In this document: piece by piece, positions 52,156 to 60,129 of the stretch
Layout: each line of letters begins with the position of its first letter
How positions within the stretch are numbered: the stretch's first letter is position 1
Origin: Elusimicrobia bacterium UBA5214
GTDB lineage: Bacteria; Elusimicrobiota; UBA5214
Assembly: GCA_002412545.1 (NCBI GenBank)
Contig: DHVG01000027.1
Span: 23,482 to 87,481 of the forward strand
Direction of reading: 5' to 3'
Length of the DNA stretch: 64,000 nucleotides
The notes under the pieces: generated by a model
What the model was told of the DNA's origin: nothing
Databases searched by the model: none
The model's input: the letters and a program-made list of their open reading frames with translations, nothing else
Translations under genes and position numbers: made by a program

Positions 52156-52926
52156 TTAGGAATGTTTTTCTGCTTCTTTGGTTAATTTTTCTTTCTGTGG
52201 CATAAGTAAGAAATGGTAACCTAACCAGGCAAGGATTGAACCGCCACCAAGAATTAAACCGATTGGTTTAAGAATATCTTTCCAGACAATTAACGATTTT
52301 GGCAGTTTCGGTTCTTTCGGTAAAAAGTAAAGTTCCGGGTCATCCACCGGAAGGAGATACATCCAGTGCAGTCCACCTAATTCTTTCTCACCGTAAAGAA
52401 AGCCGGGTCTAGTTTTCGCATAGGCAATTAATGTATCACGGTCCCCATACTGGATTGCTCCACCGACACATATTTTTTGGCAAGCAGGTGGTAAACCATT
52501 AGAAGTACGGTCATAACAGAAATTGCATTTGAACGCTTTACCCTTGGTTGCATCCCAGCGCGGGATTTCAAAGGGACAGTTCATAATGCAATACTTACAA
52601 CCAGTACATTTATTCTGGTCAAGATAAACCGTGCCGTCCTCCAGTTTGGTTAAGGCACCGGGAACCGGGCAAGCTTTTACACAGCCGGCATCAGTGCAAT
52701 GGAAACATTGCACTTTTCTAAATAACCATTTTACCTTACCGCCTTCAGCAACCTCTCTGAATTTTATCTTGGTAACTGTACTTGCGGAGAGGTCAGGTGG
52801 ATTTTCGTAAGTTCCGTCAAAGGTTGTTTTTTCCGCTGGCAGTTGATTCCAGGACTTACAGGCAATTTGGCACCCACGGCAAGCAATACATTTAGTTACA
52901 TCAACGAGACATGCTTTTTCGGCCAT
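52156..52926 (-). CDS. fdoH: Formate dehydrogenase iron-sulfur (beta) subunit
   Basis: This 256-aa electron-transfer subunit carries four [4Fe-4S] motifs: CIACRGCQIACK (13-24), CFHCTDAGCVKACP, CTGCKYCIMNCP and CNFCYD...CQKIC. A single transmembrane helix near the C-terminus (about 217-238, LILGGGSILAWLGYHFLL) is typical of FdnH/FdoH, which sits on the periplasmic face with the catalytic subunit. The start follows the fdhA stop directly (TAA-ATG), with the AAGGAGG site inside the end of fdhA, so translation is coupled. Confidence 0.93.
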   Translation of the reverse strand: MAEKACLVDVTKCIACRGCQIACKSWNQLPAEKTTFDGTYENPPDLSASTVTKIKFREVAEGGKVKWLFRKVQCFHCTDAGCVKACPVPGALTKLEDGTVYLDQNKCTGCKYCIMNCPFEIPRWDATKGKAFKCNFCYDRTSNGLPPACQKICVGGAIQYGDRDTLIAYAKTRPGFLYGEKELGGLHWMYLLPVDDPELYFLPKEPKLPKSLIVWKDILKPIGLILGGGSILAWLGYHFLLMPQKEKLTKEAEKHS

Positions 52927-55900
52927 TTATGCCACCTCCTTTTTAATATCTACGAGAAACGCTTTATATTCTGGTATCATTGTGTTGGCATCACCGATAT
53001 GTGGTGTAATTTTGTTGGTTACATCACCCGGTGCAGCAGTTGCCCACCCCCAATGCCAGGGTAAACCGACAACTTCTACGGTTTTACCATTAAGTTGATA
53101 GGCTTTGAGTCGTGGGGTCACGCAGGCAATTGCTTCTACTTCACCGCGGATGCTGACCACTTTAACTTTATCACCGTTCTTGATTCCTTTTGCCTGAGCC
53201 AGTTCAACACTCATTTCTACAAAGAGGTTCGGCATCAATTCGGCAAGCCAGGGTAGATTTCTGGTAAGTGTCCCGGTTTGGTAATGTTCAACTACGCGGT
53301 AAGTAGTAGCAATAATCGGATATTCCGGTGAAGCAACCGGAGCTAACTTATCCAGGTCCGCAGCCCAGATTTTTACTGCCGGGTCGTTCTGTGTCCCGGA
53401 GAGTAAATTTTTCACTGGACTTTCGTAAGGTTCGTAATGTTCAGCCATCGGTCCGTCCGCCATTCCGACCGGGGTAAATAAGCGTGCTTTACCTTCCGGT
53501 TGCATAATGTAGGGGTTAGCGGCTGATTTTTCCGGTGGAATCATCTCACCAGTTTTTGCATCTTTCCAACCGAAATCCGGCACATCACGGGTTTCCCATT
53601 TCTTCTCGGTATCATTCCATCTGACTAACCATTTATCTTTATTGTAAGGTTGACCGGCTGGATTGGCGGAACAACGGTTGTAGATGATTCGCCGGTTTAC
53701 CGGCCAGGCAAATGCCCATTCCGAGTTCAAACCGATACCTTCTTTTTCCCGGATACGCCGTTTGAGCAGATTCTTGCCGTCTTCCGGATAAATTCCGGAA
53801 TATATCCAGTTGCCGCACATCGTTGAACCGTCATCGGCGAGTTTGGTGAAGTTGGCGACCGGTTTTCCGTCGGCAATCGTATAACCGTTAATTTCCTTAA
53901 CGATTTTATCCTGGTTAGGTTCACCTTTACCGTAATCCCAGTTCAATTTCACGATTGGTTCGGGAAATACTGCTTTTGCATCTTTCTTATAAAGTGCCCG
54001 GATTTCTTCAAAGAGTTCATTCATCATTTCCAGGTCGGATTTTGATTCACCTACCGCCGGGCAAGCTTTCCAGCGCCATTGTGCCCAGCGGCCGCTATTA
54101 GTAATACTACCTTCCTTTTCATAGGAACCGCAGGCCGGCAGAAGGAAAACTTCGGTCTTGATCTCTGCCGGATTTACTCCCGGTCTTTTCCAGAAACTTG
54201 CGGTTTCAGTTTCAAAAAGGTCAGAAACCACCAGCCAATCCAGATTCCCCAAGGCTTTTACTTCCAGGTTGCTGTTTGGCCCGGAAACTGCGGGGTTTTC
54301 GCCCCAGCAGGAAAGACCTTTAATCTTCCCAGCATACATTGCTTCAAAAAGAGCTATCCAGGAGTAGTTCGCACTCTTTTTCGGCAGGTAATCGTAACAG
54401 AAATTGTTTTCCTTGGTGGCATTTTCTCCCCACCAGGCCTTAAGCAAACTGACGAAAAATTTAGGTTTATTGACCCAGTACCCGGATTTTGGGGTTTCCT
54501 TCGTCAGATAATCACTAAGTATGGGATGTAATACTTTATCCGGCGAAGCCATATATCCCGGAACCAAATGGAAAAGAAGAGCATAATCGGTTGAACCCTG
54601 TACATTAGCTTCACCGCGTTGAGCATTGACTCCACCGCCGGCAATACCCATATTCCCGAGCAGGATTTGCAGTTCGGAAATTGCTCGGACATTTTGCGAA
54701 CCGTTACTATGCTGGGTAATACCCATCGCATAGAGGACAGTTCCTGCCTTACCCGGTTTACCGGTAGTAGCGTAAACCTTGGCAATTTCTAAGAACGATT
54801 CCTTAGGCATACCGCAGACCTTACTCACCATATCCGGTGTGTAGCGAGCATAATGTTTTTTAAGGATTTGATATACACAATTCGGGTCTTTTAAAGTTTT
54901 ATCCTGAAGCGGTGTCGTTTTCCCGTCAGGTCCCGGGGGACTCATTTGGTAACCCCAGGTTGCCATATCATATTTTCTTTTTTCTTTGTCGTAACCAGAG
55001 AAGATACCATCTTTGAAAGAATATTCTGGTTTGACCAAGAAGGAAACATTACTGTAGTTCATCAGATATTCTTCATGATAAAGTTTATTCTGGAGCACAT
55101 AGTTGATTAATCCACCGAGGAAAGCGATATCGGTTCCGGGACGAAGGGGAGCATAGATATTCGCTTTTGATGCGGTACGGGTAAACCGTGGGTCAACCAC
55201 AATTAGTTTACCACCTTTTTCCATTGCTTCGTCAATCCAGGTAGTTGATACCGGATGATTTTCGCAGGTGTTTGAACCGAGAACAAGGATGACATCAGCA
55301 TTGCGATAATCAATCCAATGATTGGTCATTGCACCACGACCGAATGAAGGGCCAAGACCGGCCACTGTGGAAGAATGTCATATCCGTGCCTGATGTTCCA
55401 AATAAACGATGCCTAAAGCACGTGACATCTTACTAAGTAAATAATCTTCCTCGTTGTCCAGTGCTGCACCACCTAAACTAGCAATTGCTTCGGTGCGGTT
55501 AACGGTCACACCATCTTCGGTTGCCTTGAAATTTGCATCGCGGGTTGATTTGATTCTTTTCGCGATTTCTTTGAGTGCCCAATTCCAATCTTTTTCTGCC
55601 CATTCAGTACTGCCCGGGGCACGGTAAAGAACTTTGGTAAGTCGCTTGTCATTATCAACAATTTGATAAACACAAGCACCTTTCGTGCATAGGCGTCCAA
55701 CATTTATCGGATGATTACTGTCACCTTCAGTGTAAACGATTTTGTCGCCTACGGTATGCACAAGAATACCGCATCCACCACCACAATAGGGACAGATGGT
55801 TGGTGTTTCTTTGGCACCCTTAATCCTTAGTTCTTGAGCATAGACCTTAACCGGACTTAGAAATCTACCGAAAGCAATACCTAATCCGGTTGCTCCCGAG

Positions 55901-55932
55901 ACCTTCAAAAACTCTCGTCGGGTAAATTCCAT
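52927..55932 (-). CDS. fdoG: Formate dehydrogenase catalytic subunit, selenocysteine-containing
   Basis: This is a 1001-codon gene read through an in-frame TGA at 55378-55380 as Sec185. The residues after the TGA (HSSTVAGLGPSFGRGAMTNHW) match the FdnG/FdhA active-site region, where Sec binds Mo or W. The start at 55932 has a GGAGGG site; residues 5-10 RREFLK are a Tat signal, giving periplasmic location. The [4Fe-4S] motif is C47, C50, C54, C82. Molybdopterin-binding blocks follow (LVLGSNTCENHPVS, VVDPRFTRTA, GNMGIAGGGVNAQRG). A hairpin after the TGA fits a bacterial SECIS. Formate is oxidised to CO2 with electrons passed to the beta and gamma subunits. Confidence 0.95.
55350..55380 (-). promoter_or_regulatory. 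bSECIS element and UGA Sec codon of fdhA
   Basis: After TGA (55380-55378), 14 nt precede GGCC-GGTCTT-GGCC (55363-55350). The apical loop GGUCUU and its distance from the UGA closely resemble the E. coli fdhF element (loop AGGUCU), the SelB-binding signal. The lower stem is weaker by eye. Confidence 0.82.
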
Positions 55933-55969
55933 TCTTTTCCCTCCTTCTTTTACACGGATTTCCGCTTTT

Positions 55970-56037
55970 GTCATTGCGAGCCCGAAGGGCGTGGCAATCT
56001 GAAGAGATTGCTTCGGGACTTTGTCCCTCGCAACGAC
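55970..56037. repeat. Intergenic TCATTGCGAG palindromic element
   Basis: GTCATTGCGAG...CTCGCAACGAC ends enclose GCAATCT/AGATTGC. It lies upstream of fdhA and between GATTACA-type repeat pieces. A nearly identical right half recurs at 59717-59750. Confidence 0.78.
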
Positions 56038-56058
56038 GTCTGCGGTCCTCTGCGTTTA

Positions 56059-56451
56059 TTATATTCCTTGTATTTTCGGATGTAAACTCGGTACTAAAAC
56101 TTTCTTCCTTAAAGCAAGCGTAATAATTAACCGTGCGACTGTTTCATGAATAATTAATGTATGTTTATTAGAACTTTTCTGGTATGCTTCAACAATCTGT
56201 CTTCTTAAATTCGGGTCACCGGAAACATCAAAAATTAAGTCAATATTTTCACCTATCTTTACTAACTCGTTAACATCATTACTGGCAAGGATACCTTTCT
56301 TTTTTGCTAATTTCATCCCCGGCGCATCAAGATTTAAATCAATAATACCTTTAATACATATATATTTATGTCCAAGAAATTCCTTAATTAAGGGTGTGCC
56401 AGTCCTACCCGCACCTACAATACCGATATTAATTACTTCTTTTTCTACCAT
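56059..56451 (-). CDS. Small NAD(P)-binding Rossmann protein
   Basis: This 130-aa protein has an N-terminal dinucleotide-binding motif GIVGAGRTGTPLI (about 9-21) and the sequence GIIDLNLDAPGMKLAKKKGI, then DLIFDVSGDPNLRRQI. The same domain, related to the NAD-binding part of homoserine dehydrogenase, occurs at the N-terminus of some sensor kinases in anaerobes; here it stands alone. Its place directly upstream of fdhA hints at sensing redox or NAD state for formate metabolism, but this is inference. The start has a GGGAGGGAGAG ribosome site. The last residues (HPKIQGI) run into repeat sequence. Confidence 0.7.
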   Translation of the reverse strand: MVEKEVINIGIVGAGRTGTPLIKEFLGHKYICIKGIIDLNLDAPGMKLAKKKGILASNDVNELVKIGENIDLIFDVSGDPNLRRQIVEAYQKSSNKHTLIIHETVARLIITLALRKKVLVPSLHPKIQGI

Positions 56452-56461
56452 AACTCTCTCT

Positions 56462-56660
56462 CCCTCCCAGTAGAATTAATTACAGACGATTAAGGGCAAA
56501 CGATTACTTCAGTTTCAAAGAAAAAAACACCTACCCCTTTATGCTCAATAGGGGAAACCTTAACGGTTCTCCCCTGATTGTGCTCCTCTACTTCGTCTCG
56601 TCGCTGTCATCCCTTCCCAAGGGGAAGAAAGATGACCTTACTGTTCCCTTCTTAAGAGAT
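56462..56660 (-). promoter_or_regulatory. Possible structured leader/attenuator upstream of the fdh operon
   Basis: The minus strand can form AGGGGAGAACC/GGTTTCCCCT (about 56550-56577) extended by CAAT/ATTG. The same CCCCT can instead pair with AGGGG downstream, followed by TAGGTG and seven T (about 56529-56555), a terminator-like alternative. CCCCTTGGGAAGGGATGAC nearby forms another stem. I recognise no riboswitch class. Confidence 0.4.
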
Positions 56661-56675
56661 ATTAAAATTTCAAAG

Positions 56676-56706
56676 AGGAAGGGGTCAGTTTTTTTGACCC
56701 CTTCCT
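56676..56706 (-). terminator. Hairpin terminator after the porin gene
   Basis: AGGAAGGGGTCA and TGACCCCTTCCT are perfect 12-bp arms around a T/A-rich 7-nt loop. It lies 18 bp after the porin stop. The following T run is short, so efficiency is uncertain. Confidence 0.68.
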
Positions 56707-56723
56707 TATGATTTTTAGTAACT

Positions 56724-57680
56724 TTAGAACTTTACTGCTACTTGGACAATCAGTGCATCGTTGTCAGTATCAGCCAGAGCTGCTCCAGCTTTGTCTGCTT
56801 TCATTTCATAAATGAGTTGTACCTTAGCAGCTTTGCCAATGTAGTAGTTTGCACCAACTGCCGTGATTGTGATTTCACTGGCATCTTCTTTATCAGTGTT
56901 GCCATCGTAAGAATCGTAACGAACTATTGGTTGAATATTACCAATTTTGTAACCTGCTTCTAAATAGTAACCGGCTTTCTTTGTAGTTCCATCTTCACCC
57001 ATAATGTATTCTAACTGAGCATAAATGGCGTCTTTCTCATATTTTGCATCAATACCGGTTCTACTCTTTTTAGTTTTTGCTGCTCCTGCTTTCCCATTGT
57101 AGATGGAGACACCGGCACCGAGTCCAGTAATTCCTAAATTGGAAGCACCAACACGAAGAATGATGTCTTTTACATCATTGTCTTCAGTTGCACTTACGAC
57201 CGTGGTTCCACCATCCGAACCGTTAATATAGGCAAAAGCCCAGTCAACTATGTTGTATTTTCCAGTCCATCTCAGTCCGAAATCACGCGCGCCACTACCA
57301 ACTAATTTCTGTACTACCTGCGCATAATTAATTGTGTGCAGGTTGTAAGGTGAAACCGGGTTCTGTAATCCAACCGGGATACAGAAACGCCCAACGGCCA
57401 CTTTTCCAGCTGCTCCGAGGTCATAATCTACAACTAAGTCAAGTACATTAATTTTATCGGTTAGCGTTTCAATTTGGCAAAATACCCCGACTTTGTCACC
57501 AATGTCACCTTTAGCAATTATTCTTGCTCTCTTACCAGTGAAATACAGTTCCTTGCCTACAAGGGAAGCATCGTTGACTATTTGTCCTTGAGCAAAACCA
57601 CTAACCGTGATTGCTGCTCTTGCTGGTAAGGCAAGTCCGACTACCATTAATCCTACTAACAATACCGCAAATTTCTTCAT
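56724..57680 (-). CDS. Outer membrane porin
   Basis: This 318-aa protein has a signal peptide cleaved after ARA (about residue 22) and a porin barrel: ITVSGFAQGQIVND, KRARIIAKGDIGDKVGVFCQIE, VAVGRFCIPVGLQNPVSPYNL, RDFGLRWTG, ending ALIVQVAVKF with C-terminal Phe. It resembles the OprP/OprO-type phosphate-selective porin superfamily. An AGGAGG site lies 11 bp upstream. Upstream a promoter and terminator form a separate leader unit, so expression may be attenuated. Substrate unknown; formate or anion passage would fit the adjacent fdh operon, but that is speculation. Confidence 0.8.
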   Translation of the reverse strand: MKKFAVLLVGLMVVGLALPARAAITVSGFAQGQIVNDASLVGKELYFTGKRARIIAKGDIGDKVGVFCQIETLTDKINVLDLVVDYDLGAAGKVAVGRFCIPVGLQNPVSPYNLHTINYAQVVQKLVGSGARDFGLRWTGKYNIVDWAFAYINGSDGGTTVVSATEDNDVKDIILRVGASNLGITGLGAGVSIYNGKAGAAKTKKSRTGIDAKYEKDAIYAQLEYIMGEDGTTKKAGYYLEAGYKIGNIQPIVRYDSYDGNTDKEDASEITITAVGANYYIGKAAKVQLIYEMKADKAGAALADTDNDALIVQVAVKF

Positions 57681-57894
57681 TTATTTATTTTTCCTCCTTT
57701 TAATTTACCGCGAGGTTTACCTAACCATTTAACTATTCCCGTTTCTCGCGGAACAAAAACAGGAATTAACCCATTCCCCACTGAGTATTTCTTTTTCTTT
57801 ACCCCACCTCCTTTTTCTTTTCACCCTCTCCCTACCCCCTCTCCCCCCTGAGGGAGAGGATTCAGGTGAGGGGATGAATTTAAGTTTAAGAGAA
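57681..57894. other. Gene-free porin upstream region
   Basis: Between the leader terminator and the porin start lie a CCGCGAG/CTCGCGG inverted pair (about 57709-57748), C/T-rich runs and a CTCTCCCCCCTGAGGGAGAG hairpin (about 57838-57860). No convincing promoter was found. Confidence 0.45.
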
Positions 57895-57951
57895 ATAAAA
57901 AAAGGACTATTGGAAAAACTAAATAAATTTTAAATTTATCCAATAGTCCTT
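57895..57951 (-). terminator. Strong intrinsic terminator in the porin leader
   Basis: AAGGACTATTGGA and TCCAATAGTCCTT are perfect 13-bp arms (57939-57951 and 57902-57914) around a 24-nt loop, followed on the minus strand by TTTTTTTATTT. It ends the unit that starts at the 58086-58114 promoter and also serves as terminator for the selenium genes. Confidence 0.85.
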
Positions 57952-58029
57952 ATTCTTGTCTTGGAAAATTCTATTACCAGTACCAGACCAATAATTCCAT
58001 CGGTAACAAGGAGGATGTCCATTATCCAT
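57919..58029 (-). CDS. Possible 36-aa leader peptide
   Basis: A 36-codon frame begins MDNGHPPCYRWNYWSGTG and ends INLKFI; its stop codon lies in the loop of the terminator hairpin. It is aromatic-rich (four Trp or Tyr in WNYW/CYRW). The start has only a weak AGGG site 13 bp upstream. Its position between a strong promoter and a terminator is what a translation-coupled attenuator would look like, but it could equally be part of a non-coding leader or small RNA. No family recognised. Confidence 0.35.
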   Translation of the reverse strand: MDNGHPPCYRWNYWSGTGNRIFQDKNKDYWINLKFI

Positions 58030-58085
58030 CGTTTTATTTTTTCCCTATTCTCGAGAAGATTACCCTTTTTGTAATAATTATCACA

Positions 58086-58114
58086 ATTCTACAAAACTAC
58101 ATTTTTTTTGTCAA
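58086..58114 (-). promoter_or_regulatory. Promoter of the porin leader unit
   Basis: TTGACA (58114-58109) and TAGAAT (58091-58086), 17-bp spacer, start near 58079. The transcript to the terminator would be about 180 nt. Confidence 0.78.
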
Positions 58115-58140
58115 GAGTTTTTTAAAAAAAATTTTTTCTA

Positions 58141-58235
58141 AAACACAGATTACACAAATTTACATCGTAGATTACACAGATTTATATGGATGCAAACAGA
58201 TATCTGTCTGAATCCGTTTTAATCTGTTTGCATCG
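58141..58235. repeat. GATTACA/GATGCAAACAG repeat cluster
   Basis: Units ACAGATTACACA, GTAGATTACACAGATT and GGATGCAAACAGATATCTG...CAGATAT-GTTTGCATC occur in both orientations. The cluster supplies the last 18 residues and stop of the cysteine desulfurase. Other clusters of the family lie near 2620, 9903, 11660, 34297, 39557, 41105, 51285 and 59411. Confidence 0.78.
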
Positions 58236-59405
58236 TTCAATTTGAAAATTTTTTAATGTTTTGACTAACTGGTTAATTTCTTGTTCGGTATTGAAGTAAC
58301 TTAAACTTATTCGGAGCGTGCCCTCAGGAAAGGTGCCAAGTGTCTTATGTGCGGCGGGTGCACAATGTAATCCGGGGCGGGTCATAATATCATGTTTTTC
58401 ACTTAGGATTTGACTAATTTTTGAAGAAGATAAATTTTTTATATTAAAAGAAACAATTGATGTTTTATTCTCCCCGCCTTCGCTGAAGCTTCGGTGGGCA
58501 GGTAAATTTTTATTTCCGTAAATTTTTATTCCTTTGATTGTTTCTAATTTGGTGAGCAAGTATTCGGTTAATTCTTTTTTTCTCTTTTTTATTTTTTCAA
58601 TTCCTTCTTCCAAAATGAATTTTACACCTGCGCCCAATCCAGCAATACCAACTGTATTAGGTGTGCCGGATTCGTATTTATCGGGTAAGAAATCGGGTTG
58701 TTCTTCAAATTCGGAATTACTGCCTGTGCCACCTTGTTTTAAAGGTTTTAACTCAACCCTTTCTTTAATGTATAGTCCACCAGTTCCTTGCGGACCAAAA
58801 AGTGCCTTGTGTCCGGTAAAAGCGAGAAGGTCAATTCCAATTTTTTCCGGATAAAGTGGTAAAGCGCCGGCAGTTTGTGCCGCATCAACCATAAAATAAA
58901 CATTATGTTTTTTTGCTATCTTACCAATTTTTTCAATTGGCATAAGGTCACCGGTAACATTAGAAGCATGGATAGAGATAATTAGTTTAGTGTGTTTTGT
59001 GATGTTTTCCTCTAATTTCTCTAAGTCTACGGTCTCACTCTTTGAGGGCGGTATAACCTTGACCTTAACCTTAACCTCTTTTTCTAATGTTCTCAATGGT
59101 CGCATTACTGAGTTATGTTCAAAAGCACTGGTAATCACTTCATCACCGGGCTCAAGGAGACCCTTAATTCCAAGATTAAGTGCTTCGGTAGCATTAGCGG
59201 TAAAAATAATTCGTGAAGAATCTTTGACCTTGAAAAGTTTTGCTAAATTTTTACGTGCTTGGTAAATAATTTTTGCCGATTCAATGGAAAGACGGTGTCC
59301 GGAACGTCCCGGATTGCCACCGATATTTTTCATAAAATTTTCCATTGCCCGATAAACTGTTTCTGGTTTAGGGAAAGAAGTTGCCGCGTTATCAAAATAA
59401 ATCAT
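58182..59405 (-). CDS. Cysteine desulfurase-like PLP enzyme (selenium gene cluster type)
   Basis: This 407-aa class V aminotransferase resembles NifS/SufS enzymes (TIGR01977-type) that mobilise S or Se from cysteine or selenocysteine. The PLP lysine is K200 in FTGHKALFGPQGTGG, and the catalytic Cys348 is in RPGLHCAPAAH. Adjacent DUF3343 and selD support a role in selenide supply for selenophosphate. Odd points: residues about 300-312 (NLPAHRSFSEGGE) are a palindrome-coded insertion (58473-58502), VKVKVKV near 111-117 is encoded by an AAGGTT tandem repeat, and the last 18 residues come from a repeat cluster. No clear ribosome site precedes the start. Confidence 0.87.
   Translation of the reverse strand: MIYFDNAATSFPKPETVYRAMENFMKNIGGNPGRSGHRLSIESAKIIYQARKNLAKLFKVKDSSRIIFTANATEALNLGIKGLLEPGDEVITSAFEHNSVMRPLRTLEKEVKVKVKVIPPSKSETVDLEKLEENITKHTKLIISIHASNVTGDLMPIEKIGKIAKKHNVYFMVDAAQTAGALPLYPEKIGIDLLAFTGHKALFGPQGTGGLYIKERVELKPLKQGGTGSNSEFEEQPDFLPDKYESGTPNTVGIAGLGAGVKFILEEGIEKIKKRKKELTEYLLTKLETIKGIKIYGNKNLPAHRSFSEGGENKTSIVSFNIKNLSSSKISQILSEKHDIMTRPGLHCAPAAHKTLGTFPEGTLRISLSYFNTEQEINQLVKTLKNFQIERCKQIKTDSDRYLFASI
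58473..58502. repeat. GC-rich palindrome in frame in the desulfurase gene
   Basis: CCCCGCCTTCG...GAAGCTTC...GGTGGGCAGG, an imperfect palindrome centred on GAAGCTTC, codes for LPAHRSFSEGGE between the conserved IYG and KTSIVSF blocks. Confidence 0.7.
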
Positions 59406-59410
59406 ATTTT

Positions 59411-59750
59411 TAACACAGATTACACAGAAATGTCATTGCGAGCGATAGCGAAGCAATCTGACGCCAAAGGCGTCATTCTGAACGAAGTGAAGAATCTCCC
59501 ATGAGACCCTTCGCTATACTCAGGGTGACACTTCGTGTCAGATTGCCACGGACTCTCGCCTCGCTGAAGCGAGAGCGAAGCGGGTCGTCCTCGCAACGAC
59601 CTTTCAGGTCGGATTGCCACGCCTACGGCTCGCAATGATGTTTCTTCGGCAATCCGCGCTCGTCTTTTGTGTCATTGCGACCACGAGCGAAGCGTGGTGG
59701 GAAGCAATCCCAATTAGATTGCTTCGGGACTTTGTCCCTCGCAACGACGT
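59411..59750. repeat. Composite TCATTGCGAG repeat cluster
   Basis: At least three TGTCATTGCGA...-type palindromes are concatenated, with AGCGAAGCAATC, GTCATTCTGAACGAAGTGAAGAATC, GACTCTCGCCTCGCTGAAGCGAG and TCGCAACGAC pieces. The 308-bp gap between DUF3343 and the desulfurase is almost pure repeat, and its left end encodes the DUF3343 tail. Confidence 0.85.
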
Positions 59751-59977
59751 CTGCGGACATCTGCGATTTGTTGGATTGATTCGGTTTCTACTTTTTTTTC
59801 TTTTAAAATTTTATTAACTTTTTCTTTAGCCGTGTAGTCAAATTCAAGAGCGATACCACAATTGGAACTAAACTCACGTGGGACCGGGATAAGTTTTACG
59901 ATTAAACCTTCTTTATTTAAAACTTCTTCCGCACGCAAGGCATAATGTGTAGAAGGAAAAAGAATAACACCTTTCAT
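59714..59977 (-). CDS. DUF3343 putative Se/S carrier protein
   Basis: This 87-aa protein belongs to DUF3343, a small family found in selenium gene clusters and thought to carry or transfer Se or S. The conserved cysteine is C40 in SSNCGIAL, preceded by VKLIPVPREF. Typical members end soon after the helix VNKILKEKKV. Here about 15 extra residues (DVRRRRCEGQSPEAI) are read from a TCGCAACGAC palindrome, so the native stop was lost to a repeat. It lies between selD and the desulfurase gene. Confidence 0.86.
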   Translation of the reverse strand: MKGVILFPSTHYALRAEEVLNKEGLIVKLIPVPREFSSNCGIALEFDYTAKEKVNKILKEKKVETESIQQIADVRRRRCEGQSPEAI

Positions 59978-59983
59978 ATACTA

Positions 59984-60110
59984 CGGTTTAGTCGGTTATG
60001 ACCGTTTAGCCCGTTTGGCCCGTTATGACCGTTAACGGACTAAACGGAACTAACAGACCTAACGGACTTAACGGAACCAACGGACTCAACGGAATTAACG
60101 GACAAAACAC
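59984..60110. repeat. Mirrored 9-bp array between selD and DUF3343
   Basis: Five left units (GGTTTAGTC, GGTTATGAC, CGTTTAGCC, ...) lead to the palindrome CCGTTAACGG (60029-60038), then eight inverted units (ACTAAACGG, AACTAACAG, ACCTAACGG, ACTTAACGG, ...). The build matches the array at 42391-42552. Confidence 0.88.
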
Positions 60111-60129
60111 TTTACTTAAGTTGCTCGGC

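Noticed and set aside
55365..55380. fdhA as a frameshifted or nonsense-mutated pseudogene
   Set aside because: The single TGA falls exactly at the family's Sec position, the frame continues with the conserved active-site sequence, a hairpin follows, and selD is nearby.
57960..58080. c-di-GMP-I riboswitch
   Set aside because: A GTTACCGATGG match to the 3' part of that family is present, but the core GAAA tetraloop receptor and GACGCAAAGCC segments are missing.
59420..59635. 71-codon frame in the 59.4-59.6 kb gap
   Set aside because: It is entirely translated TCATTGCGAG repeat sequence.
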